In this document: positions 18,566-27,643 of the stretch, piece after piece | Numbering within the stretch: the stretch's first letter is position 1 | How the letters are laid out: each line of letters starts with the position of its first letter | Assembly (NCBI RefSeq): GCF_037198315.1 | Contig: NZ_CP144913.1 | Coordinates: 2,294,001-2,358,000 of the forward strand | Length of the DNA stretch: 64,000 bases | Direction of reading: 5' to 3' | Source: Janibacter sp. A1S7 | GTDB taxonomy: Bacteria; Actinomycetota; Actinomycetes; Actinomycetales; Dermatophilaceae | Made by a program: the position numbers and the translations under genes | Notes under the pieces: model-generated | Databases searched by the model: none | Told to the model about the DNA's origin: nothing | What the model saw: the letters and a program-made list of their open reading frames with translations, nothing else

Positions 18566-20326
18566 TCAGCGGCGACCGACGAACCAGCGACGGATCCGCT
18601 CGATCCGCTCGGTGACCTGATCACTGCTCGCCTGCGCCAGCTCCGGTCCGCCACAGGCCCGTCGCAGGTCCATGTGGACGTTGGCGTGCGGCGAGCCCGA
18701 CTTCTGCGCGTAGGCCGAGACGAGCTTGTTCAGCTCCTTGCGCTGCGAGGCCAGGGCGCGGTGCGCGGCAACGGGCGCGTCGTCCGCCGACTTCTTGGTG
18801 CCGGTGCGCTTGGACTGCTTCGTCTGGCGCTCGCTGAGCAGGGCGTGCACCTGGTCCGGCTCGAGCAGGCCGGGCAGACCAAGGTAATCCTGCTCGTCCT
18901 GGGAGCCGACCTCGGCGTGCAGCCCGAACTGCTGCGCGTCGTAGAGCACGTGGTCGAAGTGGGCGTCCGACTCCAGCGCCTCGAAGGCGCCCTGCAGCTC
19001 GTCGCTGGCGGACTCGCTGCGGTTGGCCGCGGCGAGCATGCCCTCCTCCTCGGACCACACGGGGGCCTCGTCGTCGGCCGACGCCGGACGGTCCAGGGCG
19101 TGGTCGCGCTGCTCCTCGAGCGCCCCCGCATGGGCGAGGATGATCGGCACGCTCGGCAGGAAGACGCAGGCGGTCTCGCCACGGCTGCGGGCGCGTACGA
19201 AGCGCCCCACGGCCTGGGCGAAGAACAACGGCGTCGAGGTGGAGGTGGCGTAGACCCCGACGCACAGGCGGGGCACGTCCACCCCTTCGCTGACCATGCG
19301 TACGGCAACGAGCCACCGGGAGGTGTCGGAGGCGAAGTCCTCGATCCGCTGCGAGGCGCCGGAGTCGTCGGACAGTACGACGGTCGGCGTCTCCCCCGTG
19401 ATCCCGTGCAGGATGCGCGCGTAGGCGCGCGCCTGGGTCTGGTTGGACGCGATGACCATCGCCCCGGCGTCGGGGACACCCCTGCGGACCTCGGTCAGGC
19501 GCTTGTCCGCGGCCGCGAGGACCGAGGGGATCCATTCCCCCTTCGGATCCAGCGCGGTCCGCCAGGCCTGCGCGACGACGTCCTTGGTCATCGGCTCACC
19601 GAGCCGCGCGGCGACCTCGTCCCCGGCCCGGGTGCGCCACCTCATCGCCCCGCCGTAGGCCATGAAGAGCACCGGGCGCACGACGCCGTCGCGCAGGGCC
19701 TCGGCGTAGCCGTAGGTGTAGTCGCTGCTGGAGCGCAGGATCCCGTCGTCGCCGTACTCGTAACCGACGAAGGGGATCGGGTTGGTGTCGGAGCGGAAGG
19801 GGGTCCCGGTGAGGGAGAGCCGGCGCACCGCCGGCTCGAAGGCCTCCCGGATCCCGTCCCCCCAGGACTTGTTGTCGCCGCCGTGGTGGATCTCGTCGAG
19901 GATCACCAGGGTGGACTGCTCCCTGGTGCGCTGCTCGTGGATCGCAGGACGGGAGGCCACCTGCGCGTAGGTGACCGCGACGCCGTCGTAGTCGCTGGAG
20001 GTCACCGCGGTCGTGTTGGAGAACCGCGGATCCAGGTGGATCCCCACCCGACCGGCGGCATCGGCCCACTGGGTCTTCAGGTGCTCGGTAGGCGCGACGA
20101 CGGTGATGTTGGTGACCTCGCCGGCCGACAACAACTCCGCGGCCACCCGCAGCGCGAAGGTCGTCTTGCCGGCGCCCGGGGTGGCGACCGCGAGGAAGTC
20201 CGAGCGACCGGAGTCGAGGTACTCCCGCAGGGCCTGCGCCTGCCAGGCCCGCAGCTTGCCGGCGGTACCCCACGCGGCCCGCCTGGGGAAGGCGGGTGAC
20301 AGGTTGGAAGCGGCTGACTGACTCAT
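18566..20326 (-). CDS. DEAD/DEAH-box superfamily 2 helicase
   Basis: A 586-residue SF2 helicase. It has Walker A ATPGAGKTT (about 48-56), DEIH box VILDEIHHGG, motif III SLTGTPFRSD and motif VI QAVGRFVRARSRG. The layout resembles the UvrB/ResIII-type actinobacterial helicases. A C-terminal segment with a basic stretch (KQSKRTGTKKSADD) may bind nucleic acid. The particular DNA or RNA task is unknown. Confidence 0.88.
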   Translation of the reverse strand: MSQSAASNLSPAFPRRAAWGTAGKLRAWQAQALREYLDSGRSDFLAVATPGAGKTTFALRVAAELLSAGEVTNITVVAPTEHLKTQWADAAGRVGIHLDPRFSNTTAVTSSDYDGVAVTYAQVASRPAIHEQRTREQSTLVILDEIHHGGDNKSWGDGIREAFEPAVRRLSLTGTPFRSDTNPIPFVGYEYGDDGILRSSSDYTYGYAEALRDGVVRPVLFMAYGGAMRWRTRAGDEVAARLGEPMTKDVVAQAWRTALDPKGEWIPSVLAAADKRLTEVRRGVPDAGAMVIASNQTQARAYARILHGITGETPTVVLSDDSGASQRIEDFASDTSRWLVAVRMVSEGVDVPRLCVGVYATSTSTPLFFAQAVGRFVRARSRGETACVFLPSVPIILAHAGALEEQRDHALDRPASADDEAPVWSEEEGMLAAANRSESASDELQGAFEALESDAHFDHVLYDAQQFGLHAEVGSQDEQDYLGLPGLLEPDQVHALLSERQTKQSKRTGTKKSADDAPVAAHRALASQRKELNKLVSAYAQKSGSPHANVHMDLRRACGGPELAQASSDQVTERIERIRRWFVGRR

Positions 20327-20386
20327 CGCAGGGTCACCTTAGATCGCCGCGGGGACAGGACGCGAAACGCCCTCGGCCACGGGCGC

Positions 20387-21184
20387 TCAGGAACGCGCGT
20401 CGTGGGCCAGCATGGTCTGCCACCCGATCCCGAGCTCGCCGTGGACGTCGGCCAGCACCGTCTGGACCGTGCCACCGTGGCCGGGACTCGCGAGCGCCTG
20501 CGAGCTCATCCGGATCCACTCCCCCTCGGGGTCCCGATCGAGGGCGACGGTCAGGTTGCAGTTGATGTAGGTGTGCCTGCGCGGGTCGACCGTCATGGTC
20601 AGGCCACTGCCCGAGTCCGCGAGGACGAGCGCGCGCTGCCAGGGGGACGGCTCCTCGCCCTCGACGAGGGGGATGCACTGTCGCCCCCAGGACACCCCCG
20701 TCCCGCCCGTGCCGGGACCGCCGGCGAGGGTGCGCCACTCGACGTGGCTGAGGTAGCCGTCCCCGTGCATACCCGGCATCGCCAGGTCCAAGGGCACTCC
20801 CGGACCCTCCGGCACCGTCGCGCCGACCTCCTGCCGGTGACCGCGCAGTACGGGGAAGTCCTCCGGCGCGCGCACGATTCGCCAGCCGCGGGCGAGGACG
20901 ACCGGCGTACCGCCTGCGCCCACGCTCGCCTCGAGCAGCTCCATCGAGCGGCCGCGCCGCAGGATCCGTACGTCGACGTCGAGGGGCGCCACCGGGATCG
21001 GACCGAGGATGTCCAGGCGCACGTCCGCCAGGCGCATCTGCCCCGGTGGCTCGTGCGTCTCCATCGCGCGCGCCACGAGCGCGGACGGCGGTCCGGCGTG
21101 CTGCGCGTGCGGGCTCCACGGCCCGGCGGTCGTCGGGAGCGACTCGAAACGCCCCTCGTCGACCTGACGGTAGAAGGAGTCCAC
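20387..21184 (-). CDS. Thioesterase-family (acyl-CoA thioesterase II-like) protein
   Basis: The 265-residue protein has a double hot-dog layout. The N-terminal half includes WSPHAQHAGPPSALVARAME, with the conserved H-x-G-P-P helix start. A C-terminal half includes YINCNLTVALDRDPEGEWI. It resembles TesB-like proteins that act on acyl-CoA in lipid metabolism. GTG 21184 is chosen; the longer open frame upstream only shadows the DUF3039 gene. It starts 8 bases after the DUF3039 stop, so the two are co-transcribed. Confidence 0.8.
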   Translation of the reverse strand: MDSFYRQVDEGRFESLPTTAGPWSPHAQHAGPPSALVARAMETHEPPGQMRLADVRLDILGPIPVAPLDVDVRILRRGRSMELLEASVGAGGTPVVLARGWRIVRAPEDFPVLRGHRQEVGATVPEGPGVPLDLAMPGMHGDGYLSHVEWRTLAGGPGTGGTGVSWGRQCIPLVEGEEPSPWQRALVLADSGSGLTMTVDPRRHTYINCNLTVALDRDPEGEWIRMSSQALASPGHGGTVQTVLADVHGELGIGWQTMLAHDARS

Positions 21185-21192
21185 CCGGCGGC

Positions 21193-21498
21193 TCAGTCCT
21201 CCCCGTCCTGCGGGTCGCGGAGCCCGTCGTAGATCTCCTTGCAGATCGGGCAGACAGGAAACTTCTCCGGGTCGCGCCCGGGAATCCACATCTTCCCGCA
21301 CAAGGCCCTGACCGCCTCGCCGGAGAGTGCGCTCTCGAGGATCTTCTCCTTGCGCACGTAGTGGCTGAAGCGCTCGTGGTCACCCGGCTCGGCGACCTGG
21401 GGCTCCGGGTCGGTGCGTTCCAGGACCGCGGTGGACGTGGAGGGGCCCCCGGGCTCCGGGAGGGCACCGGGCTCGTTCGGGTCGGCAGGCGTGCTCAT
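21193..21498 (-). CDS. DUF3039 family protein with zinc-ribbon-like cysteines
   Basis: A 101-residue actinobacterial protein. A disordered acidic/Pro-rich N-terminus is followed by a conserved core (HYVRKEKILESALSGEAVRA). The C-terminal cysteine set CGKMWIPGRDPEKFPVCPIC suggests one zinc site. Function is unknown. ATG 21498. Confidence 0.88.
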   Translation of the reverse strand: MSTPADPNEPGALPEPGGPSTSTAVLERTDPEPQVAEPGDHERFSHYVRKEKILESALSGEAVRALCGKMWIPGRDPEKFPVCPICKEIYDGLRDPQDGED

Positions 21499-21547
21499 GG
21501 CCCCATCGTAGGCGGGCAGGACGAAGGGGGTCGCGCCCTGTCCCTGC

Positions 21548-22105
21548 TCAGTTGAGTGCGGGGTCGACCGGGTAGGTCGAGACCCACCCGATCGGCCCGG
21601 CCTGCCGACGAAGGACCCGCCGCCACAACGTGGAGGGGTCCCCGTCGAAGACGTCACCGACCTCGGCGTCGACGACGTACCAGCCGCCCCGCGCCCGCTC
21701 GTCGGCGAGCTGCTCAGCAGTCCACCCGGCGTAGCCGGCGAAGATGCGCAGCGCACTCACCTGTGGCCAGACGATTTCCTGGGGGGTGTCGAGATCGACC
21801 AGCGCGACCGCACCGAAGAGGCGCTTGAGTCCCGGGGGTGCCTCGACGTCGCCGGGCAGGCCGGCCAGGCCGATCGCGGAGTCCAGCTGGACCGGACCGC
21901 CCTGGAAGACGCGCCGGGGCTCGCTGGCCCCCTCCTGCCACCCGGGCAGGACGTCGTCGACCGGGGCGTCGAGAGGCTTGTTGAGCACCACGCCCTCAGC
22001 GGTCTCCTCGTCGTGCTGGAGCAGGAAGACGACGCTTCGGGTGAAGAGGTCGTCCCCGAGCTCGGGCGTGGCGACGAGCAGCTTGCCGGCCAACGAGGTC
22101 TGCAT
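21548..22105 (-). CDS. YqgE/AlgH family protein (DUF179)
   Basis: A 185-residue protein of the conserved UPF0301/YqgE family. It has the N-terminal LAGKLLVATPELGDDLFTRS signature, followed by GVVLNKPLD and a later GYAGWTAEQL motif. The biochemical function of the family is unsettled. The gene lies 10 bases downstream of the RNA-helicase stop, same strand. Confidence 0.92.
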   Translation of the reverse strand: MQTSLAGKLLVATPELGDDLFTRSVVFLLQHDEETAEGVVLNKPLDAPVDDVLPGWQEGASEPRRVFQGGPVQLDSAIGLAGLPGDVEAPPGLKRLFGAVALVDLDTPQEIVWPQVSALRIFAGYAGWTAEQLADERARGGWYVVDAEVGDVFDGDPSTLWRRVLRRQAGPIGWVSTYPVDPALN

Positions 22106-22114
22106 GGGACGACC

Positions 22115-23902
22115 TTAGGCCCGCCCCGAGCCCTGACGGCCCTTGACCCCACCGCCGCCGCTGCGACGGCCGGCGCCACCGTCCCGACGACGGTCGTCTC
22201 CCCGGTGGTTCCGCGCACCACGCGGCCCCCGGGTCCCGGGGTGGCGACGCGCCGGTCGCGGGTCGACGAGCTTGCGGAAGTCGGCCTCGGGGATCGGCTC
22301 GCCGCTCGGCTCGGTGGCCCCGATGTCGGTGAGGACCTGGTCCTCGGGTGCGGTCTTCGTCGGACGGGCCTCGAGTCCGGCGGCCGAGGCCATCCGGGTG
22401 ACCTCACGGCGCTGGTGGGGCAGGACGAGGGTGACGACACTCCCTTCCTCCCCCGCACGGGCGGTGCGTCCGGCACGGTGGAGGTAGTCCTTGTGGTCGG
22501 CCGGCGGGTCGACCTGCATCACGAGGGAGACGTTGTCGACGTGGATGCCTCGGGCGGCGACGTCCGTGGCCACGAGCACCGGGATCGCACCGGTGCGGAA
22601 GGCGCCGATCACCTTGTTGCGCACGTTCTGGGCCAGGCCACCGTGCAGGGCGGCCGCCGCGACACCCTCCTCGCGCAGCTGGCCGGCAATGCGCTCGCAC
22701 CCGAGCTTGGTCCGGGCGAAGATCACGGTGCGACCGGGACGGGAGGCCACCCGGGCGGTGATCTGCTTCTTGTGCTGCGGGTCGATGAGGAGCAGGTGGT
22801 GCTTCATCGTGTCCACGCTCGCGGCGACGTCGTTGGTGTTGTGCGTGACCGGGTCAACCAGGTACGCCTCGACGAGGTCGCCCACGCCGCGGTCGAGCGT
22901 CGCGGAGAAGAGCAGCCGCTGGCCTGAGGGGGCGCATTCGTCGAGGATGCGGGTCACCGACGGCAGGAAGCCCATGTCGGCCATGTGGTCCGCCTCGTCG
23001 AGGACGGCCACCTCGATCTCGTCGAGGGTGAGCGCACCGCGGTCGAGCAGGTCCACCAGGCGTCCCGGCGTCGCGACGAGTACGTCGACGCCGCGGTCGA
23101 GGGCCGCGGTCTGGCCGGTGTAGGACAACCCTCCGGCGACCAGCTTGATCCGCAGTCCGGCGACGTGCACGAGCGGCTCCAGGGAGTCACTGACCTGCAT
23201 CGCCAGCTCACGGGTCGGCACGAGGATCAGGGCGCGGGGCTTGCGGCTGCGAGCACGACCGCCGGCGAGGCGGGCGAGTATCGGCAGCCCGAAGGCGAGC
23301 GTCTTGCCCGACCCCGTCTGACCACGGCCGAGCACGTCCTTGCCGACGAGGGCGTCCGGGATGGCCGCCTGCTGGATGGGGAAGGGAGCGGTGATGCCTT
23401 CGCGCGCCAGGCGCTCGACGAGCACGGGCGGCAGACCGAGACCGGCAAAGCCGTTGTCCCCGGCAACATCCACGGGTCCGCTGGTCGTGGTGCGAGCGGC
23501 GGACGTCCAGGTGTCGGCCTCCCGGCGCAGCGCCTCCGGGTCCTCGGCGCGATCGACGGGACGGCGGGCCTGCTCGCGCTCGTAACGCTGGGTGGGGCGG
23601 CGACGGTCGTCGTCACGACGGGGACGGCGATCGTGACCACCACCGCTGCGGTTGTCATCACGACGCTCCCGGGCCCACTGGCCCCGGTCCTCGGTGCCAT
23701 CGCGACGCACGCGCGTGGGACGCTCACCCGAGGGCGCGCCGTCGCGCTCGCGCCAACGGTCCTTGGTCCGGGGTGCGCCGGCGGCGGGCTTGGTTCCCTG
23801 ACCGCGGTGGGGACGCTTGGGTGCGCCCTGCGAGGCCGCCTTCTTCTTGGCGGCGGCGTTCTTCTGGGCAGTCGTCCAGCGTTGCTTCTTCTTGGGCGGC
23901 AC
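22115..23902 (-). CDS. DEAD-box RNA helicase
   Basis: The 595-residue protein has an intact DEAD core: Q-motif region FPIQQAAIP, Walker A GQTGSGKT, PTRELA, VLDEADHMADMGF, SAT and HRAGRTAR. The N-terminus (MPPKKKQRWTTAQKNAAAKK onward to about residue 130) is highly basic, and the C-terminus is Arg/Gly-rich. Both are typical of RNA-binding tails in cold-shock or ribosome-assembly helicases (RhlE/CsdA-like). The exact RNA target is unknown. Confidence 0.93.
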   Translation of the reverse strand: MPPKKKQRWTTAQKNAAAKKKAASQGAPKRPHRGQGTKPAAGAPRTKDRWRERDGAPSGERPTRVRRDGTEDRGQWARERRDDNRSGGGHDRRPRRDDDRRRPTQRYEREQARRPVDRAEDPEALRREADTWTSAARTTTSGPVDVAGDNGFAGLGLPPVLVERLAREGITAPFPIQQAAIPDALVGKDVLGRGQTGSGKTLAFGLPILARLAGGRARSRKPRALILVPTRELAMQVSDSLEPLVHVAGLRIKLVAGGLSYTGQTAALDRGVDVLVATPGRLVDLLDRGALTLDEIEVAVLDEADHMADMGFLPSVTRILDECAPSGQRLLFSATLDRGVGDLVEAYLVDPVTHNTNDVAASVDTMKHHLLLIDPQHKKQITARVASRPGRTVIFARTKLGCERIAGQLREEGVAAAALHGGLAQNVRNKVIGAFRTGAIPVLVATDVAARGIHVDNVSLVMQVDPPADHKDYLHRAGRTARAGEEGSVVTLVLPHQRREVTRMASAAGLEARPTKTAPEDQVLTDIGATEPSGEPIPEADFRKLVDPRPARRHPGTRGPRGARNHRGDDRRRDGGAGRRSGGGGVKGRQGSGRA

Positions 23903-23938
23903 GGCGGCAGCTCACACTTCTGTCGATGGATGGGTAAA

Positions 23939-23956
23939 CCCGCAACTCTTCGCGGG
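23939..23956 (-). terminator. Weak hairpin between VanZ-like and RNA-helicase genes
   Basis: On the minus strand CCCGC and GCGGG pair around an 8-base loop, followed directly by TTT. This could attenuate readthrough from the VanZ-like gene. The stem is short, so the call is tentative. Confidence 0.3.
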
Positions 23957-23988
23957 CGACATCACGGTCGAAAGCGGCGTGCGAGTTC

Positions 23989-24402
23989 CTAGGGTCGACG
24001 ACCACGCGGTCGCCGAAACCACAATGATACCGCGATCGACGCAGCGGCCACGCCGATCAGATCAGCGACGACGTCCCGGAGATCACCGGAGCGGCCCGGC
24101 AGGACGAGGTGCTGGACGACCTCGCTCACCGGGGCGTGGAGTGCACCGGCCACGGCGAGGAGGGACCACCACCCTCGTCGCGCCAGACCAGCGACGAGGA
24201 CCGGCGCGGCGAAGACCAGGACGTGGACGACCTTGTCCGCGTGTGGGATCGGCGCGGGCGGGCCGGGAGCCGACGGGGTGTAGAGCACGACGAGCTGCAG
24301 CCCCAGGAGCAACCACACGCCAACGGGTGCCACCCAGCGCGCGGACCGTGGTTCGTTCACCGGAACAGCACAACACACCTGCTTTGGCCACCGTGCAGGC
24401 AT
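23989..24402 (-). CDS. VanZ-like family membrane protein
   Basis: A 137-residue protein with four hydrophobic segments: WVAPVGVWLLLGLQLVVLYT, KVVHVLVFAAPVLVAGLA, WWSLLAVAGALHAPVSEVVQ and DLRDVVADLIGVAAASIAVS. It has the VanZ family pattern of a conserved HxxxF/Y after helix 1 (DKVVHVLVFA), plus a later Glu and DxxxDxxGV motif. In most bacteria its function is unknown and it does not by itself imply glycopeptide resistance. The start at 24402 is one of two close ATGs (24414). Confidence 0.75.
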   Translation of the reverse strand: MPARWPKQVCCAVPVNEPRSARWVAPVGVWLLLGLQLVVLYTPSAPGPPAPIPHADKVVHVLVFAAPVLVAGLARRGWWSLLAVAGALHAPVSEVVQHLVLPGRSGDLRDVVADLIGVAAASIAVSLWFRRPRGRRP

Positions 24403-24421
24403 GCGGCCTACCATGGAAGCC

Positions 24422-24796
24422 ATGACCAAGATCACCGATCTCGATCTCGACCTCTTCCGCTCGACCGTCTCGGGTGAGGGGACCGTGATCGTCGACTTCT
24501 GGGCGAGCTGGTGCGGCCCGTGTCGGCAGTTCGCGCCCGTCTTCGAGGCCGCGGCGGAAGAGCGCTCCGACATCACCTTCGCGAAGGTCGACATCGACGA
24601 CAACCCGCAGCTGGCTTCCTTGGCGAATGTCTCGTCCGTGCCGACGCTGATGGCCTTCCGCGATGGCATCCTGCTCCACCAGAGCGCCGGTGCCCTGCCC
24701 AAGGCCCAGTTCGAGCAGCTCCTCGATGCCGTGCAGAACGTCGACATGGACGATGTCAAGGCCCAGGTGGCCGCGGGTGAGAGCGCCTCGGACTGA
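24422..24796 (+). CDS. Thioredoxin
   Basis: A 124-residue thioredoxin with active site WCGPC (Cys31, Cys34), FWASWCGPCRQFAPV, and the cis-proline context SSVPTLMAF. It reduces cytoplasmic disulfides. ATG 24422 fits the standard N-terminus; two in-frame ATGs upstream add only 4-7 residues. A C-terminal helix of about 15 residues extends the basic fold. Confidence 0.93.
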   Translation: MTKITDLDLDLFRSTVSGEGTVIVDFWASWCGPCRQFAPVFEAAAEERSDITFAKVDIDDNPQLASLANVSSVPTLMAFRDGILLHQSAGALPKAQFEQLLDAVQNVDMDDVKAQVAAGESASD

Positions 24797-24866
24797 GGCG
24801 AAGGGGTAGCCATCCCCTCGTGGATGTGGTTGCGTGGAGGAACATCCACCACAGGAGGCCACTCGC

Positions 24867-25040
24867 ATGGGCATCGATGACAAGTTCGACAACGCGAAGG
24901 ACGAGAACGTCGGCAAGGCGAAGGCCGCGGCCGGCAAGGCCACCGGGGACGACGAACTGCGGGCTGAGGGCGAGACCCAGGAGACCAAGGGCAGCCTCAA
25001 GTCGGCCGGCGAGAAGGTGAAGGACGCCTTCAAGAAGTGA
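24867..25040 (+). CDS. CsbD-family stress protein
   Basis: A 57-residue, highly charged Ala/Lys/Glu/Gly-rich protein of the CsbD family (GKAKAAAGKATGDDEL...KGSLKSAGEKVKDAF). These proteins are abundant under general stress in many bacteria, with unknown mechanism. ATG 24867 has a perfect AGGAGG at 24853-24858. A strong hairpin terminator follows at 25051-25091. Confidence 0.92.
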   Translation: MGIDDKFDNAKDENVGKAKAAAGKATGDDELRAEGETQETKGSLKSAGEKVKDAFKK

Positions 25041-25050
25041 GCCCACCACC

Positions 25051-25091
25051 GACAGGAAGGGCGGGACCGCAACGGTCCCGCCCTTCCTGTC
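25051..25091. terminator. Perfect 19-bp stem hairpin, bidirectional terminator between csbD and ssrA
   Basis: Arms GACAGGAAGGGCGGGACCG (25051-25069) and its exact reverse complement (25073-25091) are separated by a 3-base loop (CAA). It lies 10 bases after the csbD stop and 23 bases beyond the tmRNA 3' end. It can stop transcription of both convergent units. Confidence 0.85.
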
Positions 25092-25114
25092 GTTGTGCGT
25101 GATGTGGTCCACGA

Positions 25115-25480
25115 TGGTGGAGGTGGCGGGAATCGAACCCGCGTCCACTGGAAGACGATCAGGGCTTCTCCGGGTGCAGTGCGCTATGGATTTTCTCGGC
25201 CCCGGGGCTCGCGCGCACACGTTCCCCGACAGGCCCAGTCGCGTAGGAGTCCCACAGTGTCCCGCGACGAAACACTGCAGCAAGATCTCTAGCTGACGCT
25301 GGGATCTAGGTCGAGATCGAACCTAGGCCAACGGACTTCGGGCTCGCTCAGGCAGCGAGGGCGAAGTCGGTGCGCTTGGAATCGGCACCTATTGGTTTGC
25401 ACGGAGCGTTGACGAGATGACCGTGCATCCTCGACCCGCTTCCCCTGAAGGACCGGCCAGTGTCGAAACCGATCACCCCC
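25115..25480 (-). ncRNA. ssrA: Transfer-messenger RNA
   Basis: Rescues stalled ribosomes with SmpB. On the minus strand the 5' end GGGGGTGATCGGTTTCGACA begins at 25480, and the 3' tRNA-like end (TTCGATTCCCGCC...ACCA) finishes at 25115. The 5' and 3' ends pair as a seven-base-pair acceptor stem. The tag frame decodes as ADSKRTDFALAA followed by TGA (around 25350-25390), with the standard ALAA proteolysis signal. I set the resume codon at the GCC after AATAGGT by analogy with other actinobacterial tags. Confidence 0.95.
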
Positions 25481-25518
25481 ATGGGGTGGACACATCACGC
25501 TGTTCAGTTGTTCGTTCC

Positions 25519-25548
25519 AGTATTGCCGACAACATCGGCGTCGGCCAA
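25519..25548 (-). promoter_or_regulatory. Putative sigma-70-type promoter for ssrA
   Basis: On the minus strand TTGGCC (25543-25548) and AATACT (25519-25524) are 18 bases apart. This would place the start about 30 bases upstream of the mature tmRNA 5' end, leaving a leader for RNase P to remove. The match is moderate. Confidence 0.35.
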
Positions 25549-25560
25549 ACGCATTCCCGC

Positions 25561-26046
25561 TCAGCCCCGCCTCTTCATCTGGTCGGACATCGCCCGGTCC
25601 GCCTCGCGGCGATCCTGCTGCTCGCGCAGGGTGTGCCGCTTGTCGTAGTCGCGCTTGCCCGTGGCCAGTGCGATCTCGACCTTGACGCGTCCATTGCTGA
25701 AGTACAGGGACAGCGGCACGATGGTGCGTCGACTGCCCTGGACCTTCACGGCCAGCTTGTCCAGCTCGGACCGGTGCAGCAGCAGCTTGCGGCGACGACG
25801 GGGTGTGTGGTTGGTCCACGTCCCCTGGACGTACTCGGGGATGTGCACTCCCTCGAGCCACAGCTCGTCACCGTAGAAGATCGCGAACCCGTCGATGAGG
25901 CTGGCGCGACCCATCCGCAGCGCCTTGACCTCGGTACCCATGAGCGCCAGGCCGGCCTCGTAGGTGTCCTCGATGAGGTAGTCGTGGCGCGCCTTGCGAT
26001 TGCGGGCGACGACGAGCTCACCCGACTCCTTCTTCTTCGTGGCCAC
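25561..26046 (-). CDS. smpB: SsrA-binding protein SmpB
   Basis: A 161-residue partner of tmRNA, needed for trans-translation. Diagnostic segments include RKARHDYLIEDTYEAGLALM, GTEVKALRMGRASLIDGFA and the basic C-terminal tail (AMSDQMKRRG) that inserts into the ribosomal mRNA channel. It sits directly upstream of ssrA on the same strand. Confidence 0.97.
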   Translation of the reverse strand: MATKKKESGELVVARNRKARHDYLIEDTYEAGLALMGTEVKALRMGRASLIDGFAIFYGDELWLEGVHIPEYVQGTWTNHTPRRRRKLLLHRSELDKLAVKVQGSRRTIVPLSLYFSNGRVKVEIALATGKRDYDKRHTLREQQDRREADRAMSDQMKRRG

Positions 26047-26136
26047 GGGACTCCCCCTTCGCTGCTCGATCCGTCCGGGGTCACCGTACCCGTTGCACCG
26101 GTCATCGGCGCCATCGGTTTGTCGCGGATCGGGTGA

Positions 26137-27579
26137 TCAGAGCCAGCGACGCGGGTCGACCGGCGTGCCGTTCTCGCGGGTCTCGAAGTGCAGGTGACAG
26201 CCCGTCGAGGTACCCGTCGTGCCCACGTACCCGATGACCTGGCCGCGCTCGACGTGGCCGCCGGTGACGACGAACCTCTGCAGGTGGTTGTAGGTCGTGG
26301 CCAAGGAGACCCCGCGCTTGACGCCGTGGTCGATGACCAACTGGTTGCCGTACCCACCTGCGACGCCCGCACTGATGACCGAGCCGGAGGCGGCCGCACG
26401 GACGGCCGTCCCGCAGTTGGCGGCGTAGTCGCGACCGGCGTGCAGCCGGGAGTAGTTGAGGATCGGGTGGAAGCGGTACCCGAACTCAGAGCTCACGGGC
26501 GCACCGGACGGGGCGGAGAGGACACCGGAGCTGGGCGGGGGCTTCGCAGGTGCCGGCGGCGGTGGTGGAGGCTTCGGGGCAGGGGCGGACGGCGCGGACG
26601 GCGCGGACGGGGCACTCTCCCTCGAGGCACGCTCACGCTCCCGGCGCTCCTGCTCACGGCGCTCCTGCTCCGCACGCTCGCGCGCCTCGGCCTCGCGACG
26701 CTCCTGGGCCTTACGGGCCTTGCGGATCTCCGCCTCGCGGATGCGCGCCTGACGGGCCCGCTCCTCCAAGATCTCGGTCAGTTTGTCCGACTCGGCCTGC
26801 AGGCTCTCGACGCGCTTCGCGTCCTTCTTCTTCGCTCGCTCCAGCGCGGCTGCCTGGCTCGACTGGTCCTCCTCGAGGGACTCGAGATCGGCCTGGGCCG
26901 CGTCGGCGGCAGAGCTGGCCTCCTGGGCCGAGGCGAGCGCCCCCTCCTTGGTCTCCTTGGCCTGCTTCGTCTGCTCACGCAGCGCCTGGAGTCGGTCACC
27001 GCTGGAGACGAGATTGGCACGTGAGGTGCTCAGGTCCTGCAGTGCGGCACCCCGGGTCTCACCGACCGACTCGGCCATGATCATCTTGTCGATGAAGTCG
27101 CTCGGGTCCTCGCTGCCGACGGCCACCTCCATCGTGCCGACGCCCTGACGCTGGTAGACCTGTCCCGCGAAGCCGCCGACCTGCTTGCGGGCCCGGGAGA
27201 TGCGGGTGCTCGTCGTGCGCAGCTCCTTCTCGGCCTTCTGCTCGTTGGCCTGGGCCACCTCATAGGCGGCCACCGCGTCGTCGTACTCGTTCTGCGCAGA
27301 CACCTCGGCCGCTGCGGCCTCCTGTGCCTTGGACCGCGCTGCCGGCAACTTGCCTCGGGTCTTCTCCAGCGCCTCGTGCGCCTTGACCAGATCGGTCGAC
27401 GTCTCCTTCAGGTCGCCCCGCGCGTCGGACAGCTGCTCCTCGACGCGCTCCTTCTGCTGCTTCGGATCCGGATCCGCGGAAGCGTAGGTGGCCACGCCAC
27501 CGAGCAGGCACACCGACAGTGCCGCGCTGACGAGGGTACGGGCACGACGAGTAACCAGAGGCGGACGATCAGGGGACAT
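26137..27579 (-). CDS. Secreted coiled-coil M23 metallopeptidase (EnvC/NlpD-like)
   Basis: A protein of about 480 residues. An N-terminal signal peptide (ARTLVSAALSVCLLGGVATYASA) is followed by a long coiled coil (about 45-330), rich in E/K/R/A. A Pro-rich linker (PAPKPPPPPPAPAKPPP) and a C-terminal LytM/M23 domain complete it, with HAGRDYAANCGT, GYGNQLVIDHG and HLHFETR. The zinc ligands H, D and HxH are present, so it may be an active endopeptidase. Its place behind ftsEX fits an FtsX-controlled peptidoglycan hydrolase, analogous to EnvC or RipC. ATG 27579 chosen. Confidence 0.93.
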   Translation of the reverse strand: MSPDRPPLVTRRARTLVSAALSVCLLGGVATYASADPDPKQQKERVEEQLSDARGDLKETSTDLVKAHEALEKTRGKLPAARSKAQEAAAAEVSAQNEYDDAVAAYEVAQANEQKAEKELRTTSTRISRARKQVGGFAGQVYQRQGVGTMEVAVGSEDPSDFIDKMIMAESVGETRGAALQDLSTSRANLVSSGDRLQALREQTKQAKETKEGALASAQEASSAADAAQADLESLEEDQSSQAAALERAKKKDAKRVESLQAESDKLTEILEERARQARIREAEIRKARKAQERREAEARERAEQERREQERRERERASRESAPSAPSAPSAPAPKPPPPPPAPAKPPPSSGVLSAPSGAPVSSEFGYRFHPILNYSRLHAGRDYAANCGTAVRAAASGSVISAGVAGGYGNQLVIDHGVKRGVSLATTYNHLQRFVVTGGHVERGQVIGYVGTTGTSTGCHLHFETRENGTPVDPRRWL

Positions 27580-27643
27580 CGAGGGCCACAATAGTCACAT
27601 CCGCACCACCTGAACAGTCTTCGCCCGACTCCGGCGCGTCGGG

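Noticed and set aside
23989..24402. Glycopeptide resistance gene vanZ
   Set aside because: Only the broad VanZ-like membrane domain is seen; no vanHAX or vanRS genes are present.
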